A stretch of 64,000 bases of DNA from DSOI01 sp041394885 (GTDB taxonomy: Bacteria > Acidobacteriota > Terriglobia > Bryobacterales > Bryobacteraceae). The notes beneath the pieces are model-generated. The model was not told the DNA's origin and searched no databases. It worked only from the letters and a program-made list of their open reading frames with translations. The stretch lies in NCBI GenBank assembly GCA_041394885.1, contig JAWKHI010000027.1, forward strand, positions 1 to 64,000. Direction: 5' to 3'. The first letter of the stretch is position 1. Each line of letters starts with the position of its first letter. Below are positions 1 to 8,981 of this stretch, piece after piece. Both the position numbers and the translations under genes were made by a program.

Positions 1-309
1 CTCATTCAAGGCGCGGATCTCGATGTGACGCCGGGATTGCAGCCGGCAGACGTAGGCCTGCGTCGTGGGTACGCTCATGACGCTGGGAGTGGTGAGTACG
101 ACGGTTTGCGGCGCCTCTTCACCGGACACCTTTTCGCCAGACTGTTTTTCGCCGGAGGGCGGCGCCTCTTTTTCGCCGGACTGTTTTGCGGTAGTCCGCG
201 GCGCCTGTTCCTGGTGGCCACTATCTGCCTGCTTTTTTGTGCAAGCGCCGGCAAGGAGGCCCAGGCCGGCCACGATGAGCGTAGCCCGTAGATGCTGCTG
301 CAGCTTCAT
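1..309 (-). CDS. RND efflux periplasmic adaptor (MFP) subunit, N-terminal part, cut by window edge
   Basis: Only the first 103 codons are present; the reading frame stays open to base 1, so the gene continues to the left. The N-terminus is a lipoprotein-type signal (hydrophobic stretch ending LLAGAC), then a charged linker repeating the tetrapeptide SGEK/SGEE about four times, then V-(S)VPTTQAYVCRLQSRRHIEIR, the start of a HlyD/AcrA-like barrel-sandwich region. Family knowledge: such adaptors bridge an inner-membrane RND pump to an outer-membrane TolC channel. The ATG overlaps the stop of the TolC-type gene upstream in an ATGA, so the two are translationally coupled; an RND pump gene probably follows beyond the window. 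The SGEK repeat linker is unusual and may vary in copy number. Confidence 0.75.
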   Translation of the reverse strand, partial: MKLQQHLRATLIVAGLGLLAGACTKKQADSGHQEQAPRTTAKQSGEKEAPPSGEKQSGEKVSGEEAPQTVVLTTPSVMSVPTTQAYVCRLQSRRHIEIRALNE

Positions 310-1838
310 GGATGTACCCTCTGCGTAAATTGATGATCGGCGTCGGTTCCGTCGGGAGGCTCCAGACCGGTGCCGCGCCAGCCGCCCCCAAGGGCCTGAT
401 ACAGCGTTACAGTGGCAACCATTTGCCGTTGCTTCATTTCAACGAGCTCCTGCTGTGCCTCGAGCAATTCGCGCCGGGCTGTCAGTACTTCCAGGTAGTC
501 GGCTCGATTCAAATTGAAGAGTTCGGTTGAGATATCGACGGCCTGGGCGAGGCGGCCGATCTGTTGTTGCTTGAGCCGATAGCCCTGGCTGAGATTTCGT
601 GTGAGGCTGACGCGGTTGCTGACCTCGATGAAGGCGACCAGGACGGCTCGCTCGTAGTGGAGAACGGCCTGCATCTCACGGGAATTCGCCGAAATGTAGT
701 CCGCGGTGAGTCCCTTCCGGTTGAGCAGAGGCGTAAGCGCTCTGCCGATGGCGTCGAAGAGCAGCGAGTCGGGCGTATTCACCAGCTTGGTGAGGTCGAA
801 GGACTGGTAGCCGATCACGGCTTCGATGCCGAGAGACGGATAGAAGGCTTTTCTGGCGGCCTGGACGTCGAGGCCCGCCGCGGCAAGCTCTAGTTCGGCC
901 TGGCGAACGTCGGGGCGATTCGCCAGAAGGTCAGCGGGGACGCCCACCGCCATGGCGGCCGGCTGTTGGGCGAGAAAGTCGGCGCTCGACCGGTCGGCCG
1001 GCTGGGGAAAGCGGCCAGCCAGGAAGCTCAGCTCGTTCTCGGTCTCGACGATCCGCTGCTGGATACTGTACTGGGAGCTCTGCATGGCCCGTAGGTTGGC
1101 CTCGAACCGTGCCGGGGCCGCCGAGGTGGCGCGGCCCGCCTGGAACTGCGCTCGCGCGAGCTCGAGTGCGCGCTCCTGGAGTGCGATGTTGTCGGTTACT
1201 ACCTTGAGTTGCCGGTCGAGAGCCAATAGCTCGTAGTAGCTGCTGGCGATCTCGGCGACCAGACGCGTGACCATGAAGTTCCGGCCTTCGATGCTCGCCA
1301 GGTATCGATGGGAGGCCGCGTTGGCCAGTGTGCGGAGACGTTTCCACACGTCGAGTTCCCACGACGCGTAGAGCCCGGCCTCGTATTTATGGAGGTTCGG
1401 TCCGATTTCGGACCTCTCGTCGGCTTGGCCCTGGCTTGTGAACTTTCCTACGTGGTCCTGCCCGCCGGTAGCACCAAAGCCCACTTTCGGCAGGTACTCA
1501 CCACGCCGGGCCATGATTTCGGCGTTGGCGACCACCGTCTCCTGAATGGCGATGTTGAGCTCCTGATTATGTTGCAGCGCAGCCTCGACCAGCGCCACCA
1601 AGTGGGCGTCGGTGAAGAAGTCGCGCCAGGGGATTAGACCGGAACTTCGCGTATCGCTGAGTCCGCCAAAAGTGTCGGGCACTGTGCGGTCCGGGGGGCG
1701 GACCGTTGCCATCGGGGGCTTGAGAACGCGAACGCACCCGGGCGCCATCATGACAACCAGGACAAGGAATGCTGCGGCGAGCGCGCGCCCCATCCGCCTG
1801 TCCCTGGCTCCGGACTCTCTCTCCAGAATTTCGCTCAT
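306..1838 (-). CDS. Efflux outer-membrane lipoprotein, TolC/OprM (NodT) family
   Basis: About 510 residues, the usual length for the family. An N-terminal hydrophobic stretch ends in MMAPGC, a lipobox-like signal for lipidation. The body has two related OEP halves rich in long helices, with the typical motifs SYYELLALD, LELARAQFQAGRAT, LLANRPDVRQAE and AFYPSLGIEA. Family role: trimeric outer-membrane channel of a tripartite efflux pump. The start at 1838 is preferred because AGGAG lies 12 bases upstream; an upstream ATG at 1898 has no such site. An adaptor gene overlaps its stop by four bases. Substrate cannot be read from the sequence. This is one of two efflux systems in the window; the other (37537-43153) has the same channel-adaptor order. 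Confidence 0.9.
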   Translation of the reverse strand: MSEILERESGARDRRMGRALAAAFLVLVVMMAPGCVRVLKPPMATVRPPDRTVPDTFGGLSDTRSSGLIPWRDFFTDAHLVALVEAALQHNQELNIAIQETVVANAEIMARRGEYLPKVGFGATGGQDHVGKFTSQGQADERSEIGPNLHKYEAGLYASWELDVWKRLRTLANAASHRYLASIEGRNFMVTRLVAEIASSYYELLALDRQLKVVTDNIALQERALELARAQFQAGRATSAAPARFEANLRAMQSSQYSIQQRIVETENELSFLAGRFPQPADRSSADFLAQQPAAMAVGVPADLLANRPDVRQAELELAAAGLDVQAARKAFYPSLGIEAVIGYQSFDLTKLVNTPDSLLFDAIGRALTPLLNRKGLTADYISANSREMQAVLHYERAVLVAFIEVSNRVSLTRNLSQGYRLKQQQIGRLAQAVDISTELFNLNRADYLEVLTARRELLEAQQELVEMKQRQMVATVTLYQALGGGWRGTGLEPPDGTDADHQFTQRVHP

Positions 1839-2029
1839 TTTTGACAGAAACTCCTCACAAACTTTCGTCCATCCGGTCCTGGCCGGCCGATGGACCACGG
1901 CGTGCCATCGGCTCGTGGGTCGGCAATCAGGACATCACACAATTCCCGGCGACATCCAGCGGAGGGGATGCGGGATGGGAATCAGCTCGCTGCCGTCAGT
2001 ACGGCAGTATCAGGTGGAGATTGGGTAGG

Positions 2030-2458
2030 CTAGGCAGAAGGGGAGCCGCGGCTGGAAAACGCACGCAGTCGAAACAGGGTAGGCGCTCGGTCGGCCGACA
2101 ATTCGGAAAGGCGCGTTTGGCTTCCAAAGGCGGGTACGTCGAAAGATAGGACTGTCTCTGTTCGTAGGAGGCTGTGCTTAGTGTCGTCGTCATCCGCGGG
2201 CTCGGCAAGATCAGCCACATCCTTGCGGCGATCCTCCGGAAAACGGATGTCGAGGCGGACCATCGGCAGAGCCGTATGGTTTAACACGTCGATTTGCTCG
2301 ACGCGATCATCGATCTGTCGAGTAAGCCAACCAGTGCTTGCCCGCCGAGTCGGAGGGCTACCGCTGACGAGAACTATCGCAACACAGGCGAAAGCAATCA
2401 GCGCCCTGTGAAATGCGCCATGATCGCAAAGGCTGTGGTAACGGCCCCGCACGATCAT
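2030..2458 (-). CDS. Possible small exported protein, unrecognised
   Basis: Reading frame of 142 codons on the same strand as the efflux operon, ending about 190 bases before it. It has one hydrophobic stretch near residues 19-33 (ALIAFACVAIVLVSG) that could be a signal peptide or anchor, followed by an acidic, soluble-looking tail with a run of four Asp. No family was recognised, no clear ribosome binding site precedes the ATG, and overlapping frames are also open, so it may not be a gene. It is listed because the hydrophobic-then-acidic pattern is more protein-like than the other frames here. Confidence 0.3.
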   Translation of the reverse strand: MIVRGRYHSLCDHGAFHRALIAFACVAIVLVSGSPPTRRASTGWLTRQIDDRVEQIDVLNHTALPMVRLDIRFPEDRRKDVADLAEPADDDDTKHSLLRTETVLSFDVPAFGSQTRLSELSADRAPTLFRLRAFSSRGSPSA

Positions 2459-3301
2459 TACGATAGCACAAGGATTGTTTCGGGCGCAAAGTGCTGCGCC
2501 ATGTGGACAGACCTCGTCTTCGGTCGACTACTCGGCGTAAAGAGGTTTCGGGACTACAGGATCGACCACTCGGGGACATCGACGACAAGATGGTGCTCGA
2601 CGTCGATTGTGACACTGGGCGAAATTTTCCCTTTCTGGTCCGCGGTATGGGTGCGGGGGACGCATCCTTGGCGTGGACTGCCCGCGAGGCATGCTGGACG
2701 TCGCGCGGGCGCGAAACGAGCAAGAGGGATGGCAGAACGTTGAGTCTCGCGAGGGACGACGCGGCGAGGCTAGCGACCGGTAGACGCCGTGGTATCGGTC
2801 TGGTGGAAGGGGCATCGCGCATGGCTTGGATGCCGCAACCGCGGAAGTTTCAGCCGGTGATGAGCGGGACGGGCCTTGTATTCGGTCGGGCTTTGCACAC
2901 ACCAGTGATGAGTTCGCTCGCTGGTGGCGGACCGGTCGGCCCTCACCAATATCGGCACACTGCGCATCGGGGCTCGCTGCTGAACTCGGCGAGTCGACGG
3001 TGCCGCGCTACCGTGCGGCAGAGGAGGGTTGGGCTGGGCTTGGCCAAGGGCGAGTGGTTCGTGCCGCAAAGCTACGAATGGGGTCGCCGACGTCGTCGTC
3101 TGGCGAGCCAATGAGGGAGTTGCACACGCCCGGCAGTCCGGAACGAAGCTGGATGTGATCGAGTGCCGTGGCGATTGCAAGGGGCTGCACTACCGGCCAG
3201 AGCGTATTGCCGGAGAGGGCGTCCACTGGGACTCACGACGCAGGCTCCCGTGCTGAGATTTGGCATCGCGCTACTAGCCGCCTGCGATCACGCGTGGAAG
3301 T
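2459..3301. other. Gene-poor stretch, no convincing coding region
   Basis: Several frames are open on both strands, but all translate to Arg/Ser/Pro-rich, low-complexity proteins without recognisable motifs, membrane segments or good ribosome binding sites. No tRNA, hairpin terminator or insertion-sequence end was seen. It may be decayed coding DNA, since it separates two minus-strand operons and is long for an intergenic space in a window where genes usually overlap or nearly touch. Confidence 0.5.
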
Positions 3302-4790
3302 TCACTTGGCGTGGAGGCGATCGCCGCGTGCCGGTGGGAAATGCGCTTGCCCCCTACAGCTCCTCCACCGGACCTTTGAACGACGGCGGCTTGGGGCTTT
3401 GGGCGGCTTCGGAGGCGGCGGAGGTTCGCTGGCGGATCCCTTGCGCAGGACCACGGACCCCCGGTCGGTCACCGCATTCACGACCGGACCGGTTCCCACC
3501 TGCAGCGCGATCGTGCGGCGGCGGCCCTCTTCGGTCACGCGGGCCGAGCCATTCCATTCGTTATCGATTTCGCCGCGCCGGGTTTCGGCGCGCAAGTCAA
3601 ACTGCGCCGTTTCGGGCAGCGATAGGCGGATATCGCCGGCCCGCGTGCGCAAGTCGAACTTGCCTCCCAACGCCGCCGCCGGGCGAATCTCGATGTCGCC
3701 GTGCTCGAGGTTGACTTCGGCGGGCCCCTGGAAATCATACAGTTCCACGTCCGTGGATCGGGTCTTCAACAGGAAGGGCCCGGCGAGGCCGGAGGCGGTG
3801 AAGTCGCCCCGGGAGATGCTGATCTGTCCGGGCGTCCGTTCCACGCGCAGTTCCGTGGTCGGGGTGTCGTAGCGGAGGGGCTGGGCCAGGCGGCGAAACA
3901 GCTTGTCGCCGGTGTATGTACCGTTCACGGTGGCCAGGCCCTGAATGGTGTCGAGCTCGATGTCCCAGCCGGCGCCGCGGAGTTCGACGTTTCCCTTCAC
4001 GCCGACCACCCGGACGATGTCGGAGCGCCGAGTTTCCACCGACACGCTGCCGCCGATGTCGGAAAGACGCACCCCGGCGTTGTCGCTTTCGATGCTGATG
4101 TTCCCGCTCACGCCGGTGATGTCGAAATCGCCGTAGCGTCCGTGGGCCTCGATCGAGGCGCCTTTGGGGACGGCGATATCCAATTCGGCCGAGACGCGGC
4201 GGTTTGTTGGACGAGGCCCGCTGCTGATTGGTGCGGATGATCCATGTGTCGCCGCTCTGGATCACTTCGAGAGGACATTGCTTGTGCGCGGCTTCGGCTT
4301 CGTCACGGTTATAGGCGCGCACCGAAGTTCGGCCCGAGATTCGCGCCTGAGCGCCCTCTTCGCCGTGGATGCGTGCATTGCCGGTGAATTTTTCGATCAC
4401 GATGCGGGGCGCGAGGCCTGCTTCCACGGTCTTGTCGTCATGGGGAAAGTCGAAGCTGTCGCCGAGGATTTCGAGACCGCGCATGTGTATGCGCGAGGAA
4501 GGGAACCGGTCCGCGTACCGGTGCGCGAAAAAGAGTCCGTTTCCGAGGAAGAACAGCAGCACGATCAACGCCCATTCGCCGCCGGAAACGCCATGGCGGG
4601 GTATTGGTTTGCCGCTGACCTTCCAGAAGGTGATTTCCGCGACCCGCACCGCGCCCCACACGATCAGAATCGCGGGCCAATAGTTGGCGAGGAATTCGAG
4701 TACGTTGAGATCCGCGCGCAGGTTGTGCAGCAGGAACGCGACGCCGATCAGGATCAGCAGGATGGGGCCGATAAAGGAGCCTCGTCTCAT
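3302..4790 (-). pseudogene. Membrane-anchored DUF4097-type beta-repeat protein, frameshifted
   Basis: The start (ATG at 4790, AGGAGG just upstream, overlapping the stop of the preceding small gene) opens a frame with two or three membrane helices (LLILIGVAFLLHN, YWPAILIVWGAV, WALIVLLFFLGNGLFF), a LiaF-like N-terminus, then the start of a beta-repeat domain. Near 4191-4203 the sensible frame jumps by one base: before it reads RTNQQRASSNKPP, after it VSAELDIAVPKGASIEAHG, and the old frame turns Arg-rich. The second frame carries a long DUF4097-like beta-solenoid (repeated short strands such as GDIEI, GDIRLSL). Near 3389-3397 a second shift back would give a short natural end at 3354 (FKGPVEEL); without it the frame runs Arg-rich to 3302. 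Either a recently broken gene or sequence error. Family proteins sit in the cell envelope, often in stress operons. Confidence 0.75.
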
Positions 4791-5023
4791 GACTCGAATC
4801 CTCCTGGAGTGAACGGAGCCGGGGGCTGCGGCGGAGGCCCCATCGGAGGGCGCGCGGGCTGGGTGAGGCGTTCGGCGAGGACGAGCAATCCGAACACCAC
4901 CACCAGCACGGGCCACGTGTTGCCGATCGGGAACGAGTCCGCGTGGTCGAACATCATTAGGATGCCGAGCGTCATGAGCATCACCGGTCCGCGAATGGAG
5001 CGGAAGTAACTATCGGTGTTCAT
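4787..5023 (-). CDS. Small membrane protein, LiaF/DUF5668-like transmembrane segment
   Basis: A 78-residue protein with two hydrophobic helices (PVMLMTLGILMMFDH and WPVLVVVFGLLVLAE) separated by a short turn, then a Pro-rich tail (PPMGPPPQPPAP). The helix-turn-helix pattern resembles the small transmembrane unit at the N-terminus of LiaF-type and DUF5668 proteins, which also occurs in both flanking genes. It overlaps the gene upstream by 14 bases and the gene downstream by four (ATGA), so it is an internal cistron of the sigma-factor operon. Exact role unknown; inferred to act in the inner membrane with the neighbouring proteins. Confidence 0.8.
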   Translation of the reverse strand: MNTDSYFRSIRGPVMLMTLGILMMFDHADSFPIGNTWPVLVVVFGLLVLAERLTQPARPPMGPPPQPPAPFTPGGFES

Positions 5024-5675
5024 GGCGCTGTTCCTGCCCTACTCCGCCGCTGAATTTGTCCTGAGGTGGTTCCCCGGCGCCCAGACGCTGGTAAAGCATG
5101 AATACGCCGATGCCAATCGGAATCAACGGCCAGAAGCGAGCCATGTCCGGGATGCGCAATACATTGAAGTTATGCAGCAGGAAAACGACGCCGGTCCCGA
5201 TCAGGACGATGGGGACCAGGAGCGAGCCTCCTTTGAACTGGATGAGGGAGGAGAATTCGTCCACCTCCTGGCCGAGAACGCGCTTGTTCGCCGTGTGGTA
5301 GGCCTCGAAGGCCATGTAGGCCACCCAGGCGATGATGAGCATCGTGAAGAGGGCTTCGCCCGCGCCGCGGGATGAGTCCGCGATGGTGGCGAGCATTCCC
5401 ATCACGAACACGTGCACCAGGCCCTTGGCGTATTGTCCGTTGTAAATGGCGCCCACTCCAGGGATGAGCCCCAAGAGAAACGCCAGGCCGGGGGAAGGCG
5501 CGTTGGCGACGGGGGGCGCGGCCGGCGCGGAATAGGGGGAATAGGGTCGACCCGAATCCAATGGAGGGGGCGGCGCCGCCACCTTGCAAGCCGCGCACTG
5601 CACGTTGCCGGGTCCTTTTTCTTCTTCTGTCAACGCCTTTCCGCAGGATCTGCAATAGAGCGCGGCTTCGTTCAT
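5010..5675 (-). CDS. Zinc-ribbon membrane protein with DUF5668-like tail
   Basis: 221 residues. The N-terminus has a zinc ribbon of the form CRSC (residues 8-11) and CAAC (27-30), then a Pro/Ala linker, then hydrophobic helices (FLLGLIPGVGAIYNGQY, VFVMGMLATIA, LFTMLIIAWVAYMAF) resembling the TM2-like small membrane unit, and a final helix pair with GTGVVFLLHNFNVL, the same signature seen at the start of the DUF4097-type gene downstream. Its ATG overlaps the stop of the anti-sigma gene by four bases. Seen directly: ribbon and helices. Inferred: an inner-membrane partner in an envelope-stress regulon, perhaps sensing or scaffolding; no enzyme motif is present. Confidence 0.8.
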   Translation of the reverse strand: MNEAALYCRSCGKALTEEEKGPGNVQCAACKVAAPPPPLDSGRPYSPYSAPAAPPVANAPSPGLAFLLGLIPGVGAIYNGQYAKGLVHVFVMGMLATIADSSRGAGEALFTMLIIAWVAYMAFEAYHTANKRVLGQEVDEFSSLIQFKGGSLLVPIVLIGTGVVFLLHNFNVLRIPDMARFWPLIPIGIGVFMLYQRLGAGEPPQDKFSGGVGQEQRHEHR

Positions 5676-6358
5676 GGCTGGTCTCCTCGTCCGGAATTCC
5701 CCTGGATCGGTAACTGCTTTTGCTGGGATGGTTCTACCTGGTCAGGCAGCACCGGTTGCGCGCGGCGGCGCTCCCGGGCATCCTTTTCGTCCTGCTCGGA
5801 CCATTCCCGAAGTCGATCCTGCACCTCGTACACGAGGCGAAGGTTTTCGTAGTGTTTCACTGCGCGGTCCCAGACCCGGTGGAGCCGCGTGTCGATGGTG
5901 GCCCAAACCCGGGCCGGCTGCAGGTCATCGGCGGTGAGCGCCCGCTGCGGGACGCCAGCCAGCCTTCCGATCATCGAGAAAGAGAGCAGCGTCATGGCCA
6001 TTCCCATCGCCAGGCGGGGCCGCAGAATCGGTTCGAACAGCATCCGCCACCACGAGCGCGGCGACGCGGCCTGCATCGGCGCCATGGGCGGCCCGCCGGC
6101 GAGGCGCATTTGCTCGGCGGTGTGAAACAGAATCCGGTTCACCAGCGCCGGCGGCGGCTCCACCCGTTCCGCTTCACCGAGAAATCCAACCGCGGCGCCG
6201 GCGTCCTGCGCCAGAGTGACGCACTCGGGGCACCCGGCGCGATGGAATTCCAGTTGGGCTTGCCCGGCCGCGCTCAACACACCGTCGAGTTCGTCGGCCA
6301 GCAGCGCTTCGGCTTCCGCGCAGGATATCGAATTGGGCCGCTCTGGGTCCATGTTCAT
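5672..6358 (-). CDS. Anti-sigma factor with ZAS-type zinc finger and one membrane helix
   Basis: 228 residues. The N-terminal domain carries H-x3-C-x2-C (HRAGCPEC, about residues 39-46), the zinc-associated anti-sigma motif, with CAEAEALL before it. A single membrane helix follows around residues 116-133 (LAMGMAMTLLSFSMIG), then an extracytoplasmic Arg/Glu-rich region. Family role: holds the partner ECF sigma factor inactive at the membrane until a signal releases it. The sigma gene ends 11 bases upstream, which makes the pairing very likely. A second ATG lies two codons in (6352). The inducing signal cannot be deduced. Confidence 0.88.
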   Translation of the reverse strand: MNMDPERPNSISCAEAEALLADELDGVLSAAGQAQLEFHRAGCPECVTLAQDAGAAVGFLGEAERVEPPPALVNRILFHTAEQMRLAGGPPMAPMQAASPRSWWRMLFEPILRPRLAMGMAMTLLSFSMIGRLAGVPQRALTADDLQPARVWATIDTRLHRVWDRAVKHYENLRLVYEVQDRLREWSEQDEKDARERRRAQPVLPDQVEPSQQKQLPIQGNSGRGDQP

Positions 6359-6369
6359 TCTCGAATCGG

Positions 6370-7038
6370 TCAGATCAATATCTTTCTTTGCCGGAGCACA
6401 CGCGCCAGTTCGGCGCGGCCGCGATTGAGCCGCGATTTCACGGTGCCTTCCGGTATCTGAAGTACTCCGGCGATCTCGCGGTATTCGAGTTCTTCGAGGT
6501 CGCGCAGGATCACCGCTTCGCGCAACTCCGGCGACAGGCGTGTGAGAGCGGATCGCAGCACTTCGTTGGCTTCCCGCTTGGCCAGCATGCCATCGGTGCT
6601 GGTGCCCGCCATCGGACGGGCTTCGATCATCGGCAGTTGGTCGTCGATCGAGTCAGAGGCGCGCTGCAGCTTGGATCGCCGGTAATTGTCGATCAGCAGG
6701 TTCCGCGTCAAACGCGAGAGCCATACGACGAAGGAACCCTCTCCGGCGCGAAAGCTGCGAATGGTTTGAAACACCCGGAGGAACACCTCCTGCGTGATGT
6801 CCTGCGCTTCGCCTTCCGAGCCCGTAAACCGCAGGCAGATTGCATAAACCCGCCTCGTATGCGTCCGCACGAGATCCTCCCATGCGGAGTCGTCTCCGTT
6901 CAGGCACCGGTCGACGAGTTGGGAGTCGCTATCCAAAGATCGGTTATTCCAAGCGGTGAAGCCAGGGGATCCCGCCATCGACTTGGCCCGCGACGGACCT
7001 TGTAGGATCAGCGGAAATGGCAGGACGGCGGAACTCAT
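6370..7038 (-). CDS. ECF-type RNA polymerase sigma factor
   Basis: About 222 residues from the ATG at 7038, chosen because GAGGG lies a few bases upstream; frames further upstream lack sequence similar to the family. Region 2 is clear (YAICLRFTGSEGEAQDITQEVFLRVF, about residues 64-90, with the polymerase-binding DITQEVF), followed by LTRNLLIDNYRR, and region 4 at the end (LSPELREAVILRDLEELEYREIA then a helix-turn-helix with EGTVKSRLNRGR). It heads an operon with its anti-sigma factor and three membrane proteins, all overlapping or nearly so, suggesting one polycistronic message that the sigma factor probably also drives itself. Confidence 0.93.
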   Translation of the reverse strand: MSSAVLPFPLILQGPSRAKSMAGSPGFTAWNNRSLDSDSQLVDRCLNGDDSAWEDLVRTHTRRVYAICLRFTGSEGEAQDITQEVFLRVFQTIRSFRAGEGSFVVWLSRLTRNLLIDNYRRSKLQRASDSIDDQLPMIEARPMAGTSTDGMLAKREANEVLRSALTRLSPELREAVILRDLEELEYREIAGVLQIPEGTVKSRLNRGRAELARVLRQRKILI

Positions 7039-7287
7039 TTTCACCCTCGTCGAAGATTTCGCGGAACCAGCTCGCAACCGGCGTACCGCAAGGGTTCCAG
7101 TACCGGGAACCGGAGACCTTGGCCACACCGTTCAATCGCTTGTTCCATAAATTCCAACGAAGATCTATCATGAGAAGTTCACACCAGATGCGTCTTTCGC
7201 GCAAATATCGATCGACGGGTTTGGCCTTGGGATGTCAATGTGCCTATTCTAGTCCTGCTGGACTCTTTTTGGGTTTAGTTTAGGGAG

Positions 7288-8451
7288 GTGGAGGTCATCG
7301 ACCCGCACAAGGCCCGCCCGCGCAACGTTCGCGCGCCCTATGGGAGAGAGTCGTCGCGCCTCGGTCCCATTCGCGGCTCCACCCGCTTTCGAGGGGGTAA
7401 GACGAAGCTTTGGGTTACCGCGTTGGTGGCCCTGCTGCTGCTTGCCGGGTGGATCGCCTGGCGGGTCTGGGGCGAGGAGGAGTTTGACTGGACGCGTTTT
7501 GCAGCCACGTTCCGCGATCTGCGTCCGGGCTGGTTCGCCGCTGCGCTGCTGTTGGCGTTTTCCACATACGTGGGGCGCGCATTCCGGTGGCGGGTTTTGA
7601 TTCGTCCCCAAAAGAGGCATCCTAGTTTGTGGGGGCTGTTCACCGCAACTGCGGTCGGTTTCACGGCCCTGGTTCTGTTCGGGCGACCGGGCGAAATGGC
7701 CCGTCCGTATCTGGTGGCTCTGAAGGAACGGCTATCTTTTTCTTCGCAGATGGCGGCCTGGCTGCTCGAGCGAATCTACGACCTCGTGATGGCGCTGCTG
7801 ATCTTCGGATACGCGTTGTCGAGCGTGCGCGCGTCCGGGGTTCAAGTTGGAGAGCGGATGCATTGGGTCCTCGAGGCCGGCGGCTACTTCGTCGGCGTGA
7901 TTGGGTTGATCTGTGTCGCGGTGTTTCTGGCACTGCGCCAGTATGGCGACCGCAGCGAGCGGCGCATCCTGGATGGGCTCGCGGTTCTTCCCGAGCGGTA
8001 TCGTAGCTGGCTCGGCGCCGCGGTGATGGCGTTCCGCCACGGCGTGGAGTCCACCAAAAGCTGGAGCGCGGTGGGCGAGGTGCTGGCGTATTCGGTTCTC
8101 GAGTGGGTGTTGATCGTGGCCTGCAACATCTGTTTGTTCCACGCCATACCGGCCACGGCGGGCATGCGGACCACCGACGTCCTTATCTATCTTGGCTTTG
8201 TCGCCTTCGGGTCAGTGGTGCAGATACCGGGCGTCGGAGGAGGAATGCAGATCGTGGCGGTGGTGGTGCTGACGGAGCTGTTCGGGCTGCCGCTCGACTC
8301 CTCGACGGGGGTTGCGCTGATTTCCTGGATTGTTACATTTGTAGTAATTGTTCCGATCGGATTGATGCTGGCCTTTCACGAAGGCTTGCAATGGAAGAAG
8401 CTGGGGCACTTGGAGAGCATCGCCGAAGTGGAGGCAGGCACGGGGCTTTGA
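7288..8451 (+). CDS. Lysylphosphatidylglycerol synthase/flippase-like integral membrane protein
   Basis: 387 residues with about eight hydrophobic helices and the signatures of the UPF0104/LPG_synthase_TM group: ATFRDLRPGWFAAALLL near residues 72-88, AFRWRVLI, FGRPGEMARPYLVA (the conserved G-R-x-G-E-x-x-R-P), LLERIYDLVMALLIFG, and the late IPGVGGGMQ. Family role: transmembrane part of lipid flippase or synthase proteins; substrate unknown here and no catalytic MprF C-terminal domain is present. The GTG start sits directly against AGGGAG, closer than normal, so the true start is uncertain. A short gap separates it from nrdR on the same strand. Confidence 0.82.
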   Translation: MEVIDPHKARPRNVRAPYGRESSRLGPIRGSTRFRGGKTKLWVTALVALLLLAGWIAWRVWGEEEFDWTRFAATFRDLRPGWFAAALLLAFSTYVGRAFRWRVLIRPQKRHPSLWGLFTATAVGFTALVLFGRPGEMARPYLVALKERLSFSSQMAAWLLERIYDLVMALLIFGYALSSVRASGVQVGERMHWVLEAGGYFVGVIGLICVAVFLALRQYGDRSERRILDGLAVLPERYRSWLGAAVMAFRHGVESTKSWSAVGEVLAYSVLEWVLIVACNICLFHAIPATAGMRTTDVLIYLGFVAFGSVVQIPGVGGGMQIVAVVVLTELFGLPLDSSTGVALISWIVTFVVIVPIGLMLAFHEGLQWKKLGHLESIAEVEAGTGL

Positions 8452-8483
8452 TCGACAAATGCTACAAACGTAGGAGATAAAGA

Positions 8484-8981
8484 ATGACTTGTCCGTACTG
8501 CCAACATCGCGAGGACAAAGTGATCGATTCGCGCGAGAGCAAGGAAGCCGATGTTGTGCGCCGCCGGCGAGAGTGCTTGAAGTGCGCACGCCGGTTCACG
8601 ACCTATGAGCGAATCGACGAGATTCCCTACATGGTTGTCAAAAAGGGAGGCCGGAGGGAAAAGTTCGAGCGGCAGAAGGTGCTTTCGGGACTGCTCCGTG
8701 CGTGCGAAAAGAGGCCGGTGAGTATGGGAAAACTCGCCGAAATCGTCGATGAGGTGGAGAGCCGGCTATCGGAGTCGGTGGATCGGGAGCTATCTACTAC
8801 TGAAGTAGGGGAATTCCTGATGGAGCGCCTCGCCACTTTGGATAAAGTAGCTTATGTGAGATTTGCGTCGGTCTACAGGGACTTTCAAGATGTGGAGGCT
8901 TTCTTTGGAGAGTTGGAGGCGCTCATGAAGCAGAAGCGGGCCTGGGAGAGAGAGCGCAGCGGCGGAGGAGAGGGTTCGTAG
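8484..8981 (+). CDS. nrdR: Transcriptional repressor NrdR
   Basis: 165 residues, full family length. The zinc ribbon is formed by CPYC at residues 3-6 and CLKC at 31-34, with the conserved VIDSRE and RRRRECLKC in between and RFTTYER after. An ATP-cone domain follows (about 48-138; VVKKGGRREKFERQKV at its start, VAYVRFASVYRDF near the end). Established role: ATP/dATP-responsive repressor of ribonucleotide reductase genes through NrdR boxes. AGGAG precedes the ATG at normal distance. No nrd genes lie in this window, so it acts on targets elsewhere; adjacent rpoD is separated by a 342-base gap with its own promoter. Confidence 0.97.
   Translation: MTCPYCQHREDKVIDSRESKEADVVRRRRECLKCARRFTTYERIDEIPYMVVKKGGRREKFERQKVLSGLLRACEKRPVSMGKLAEIVDEVESRLSESVDRELSTTEVGEFLMERLATLDKVAYVRFASVYRDFQDVEAFFGELEALMKQKRAWERERSGGGEGS

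Noticed and set aside
2491..3114. 207-codon open frame on the plus strand
   Set aside because: Arg/Ser-rich product without motif, overlapped by several other open frames; typical of high-GC non-coding DNA.
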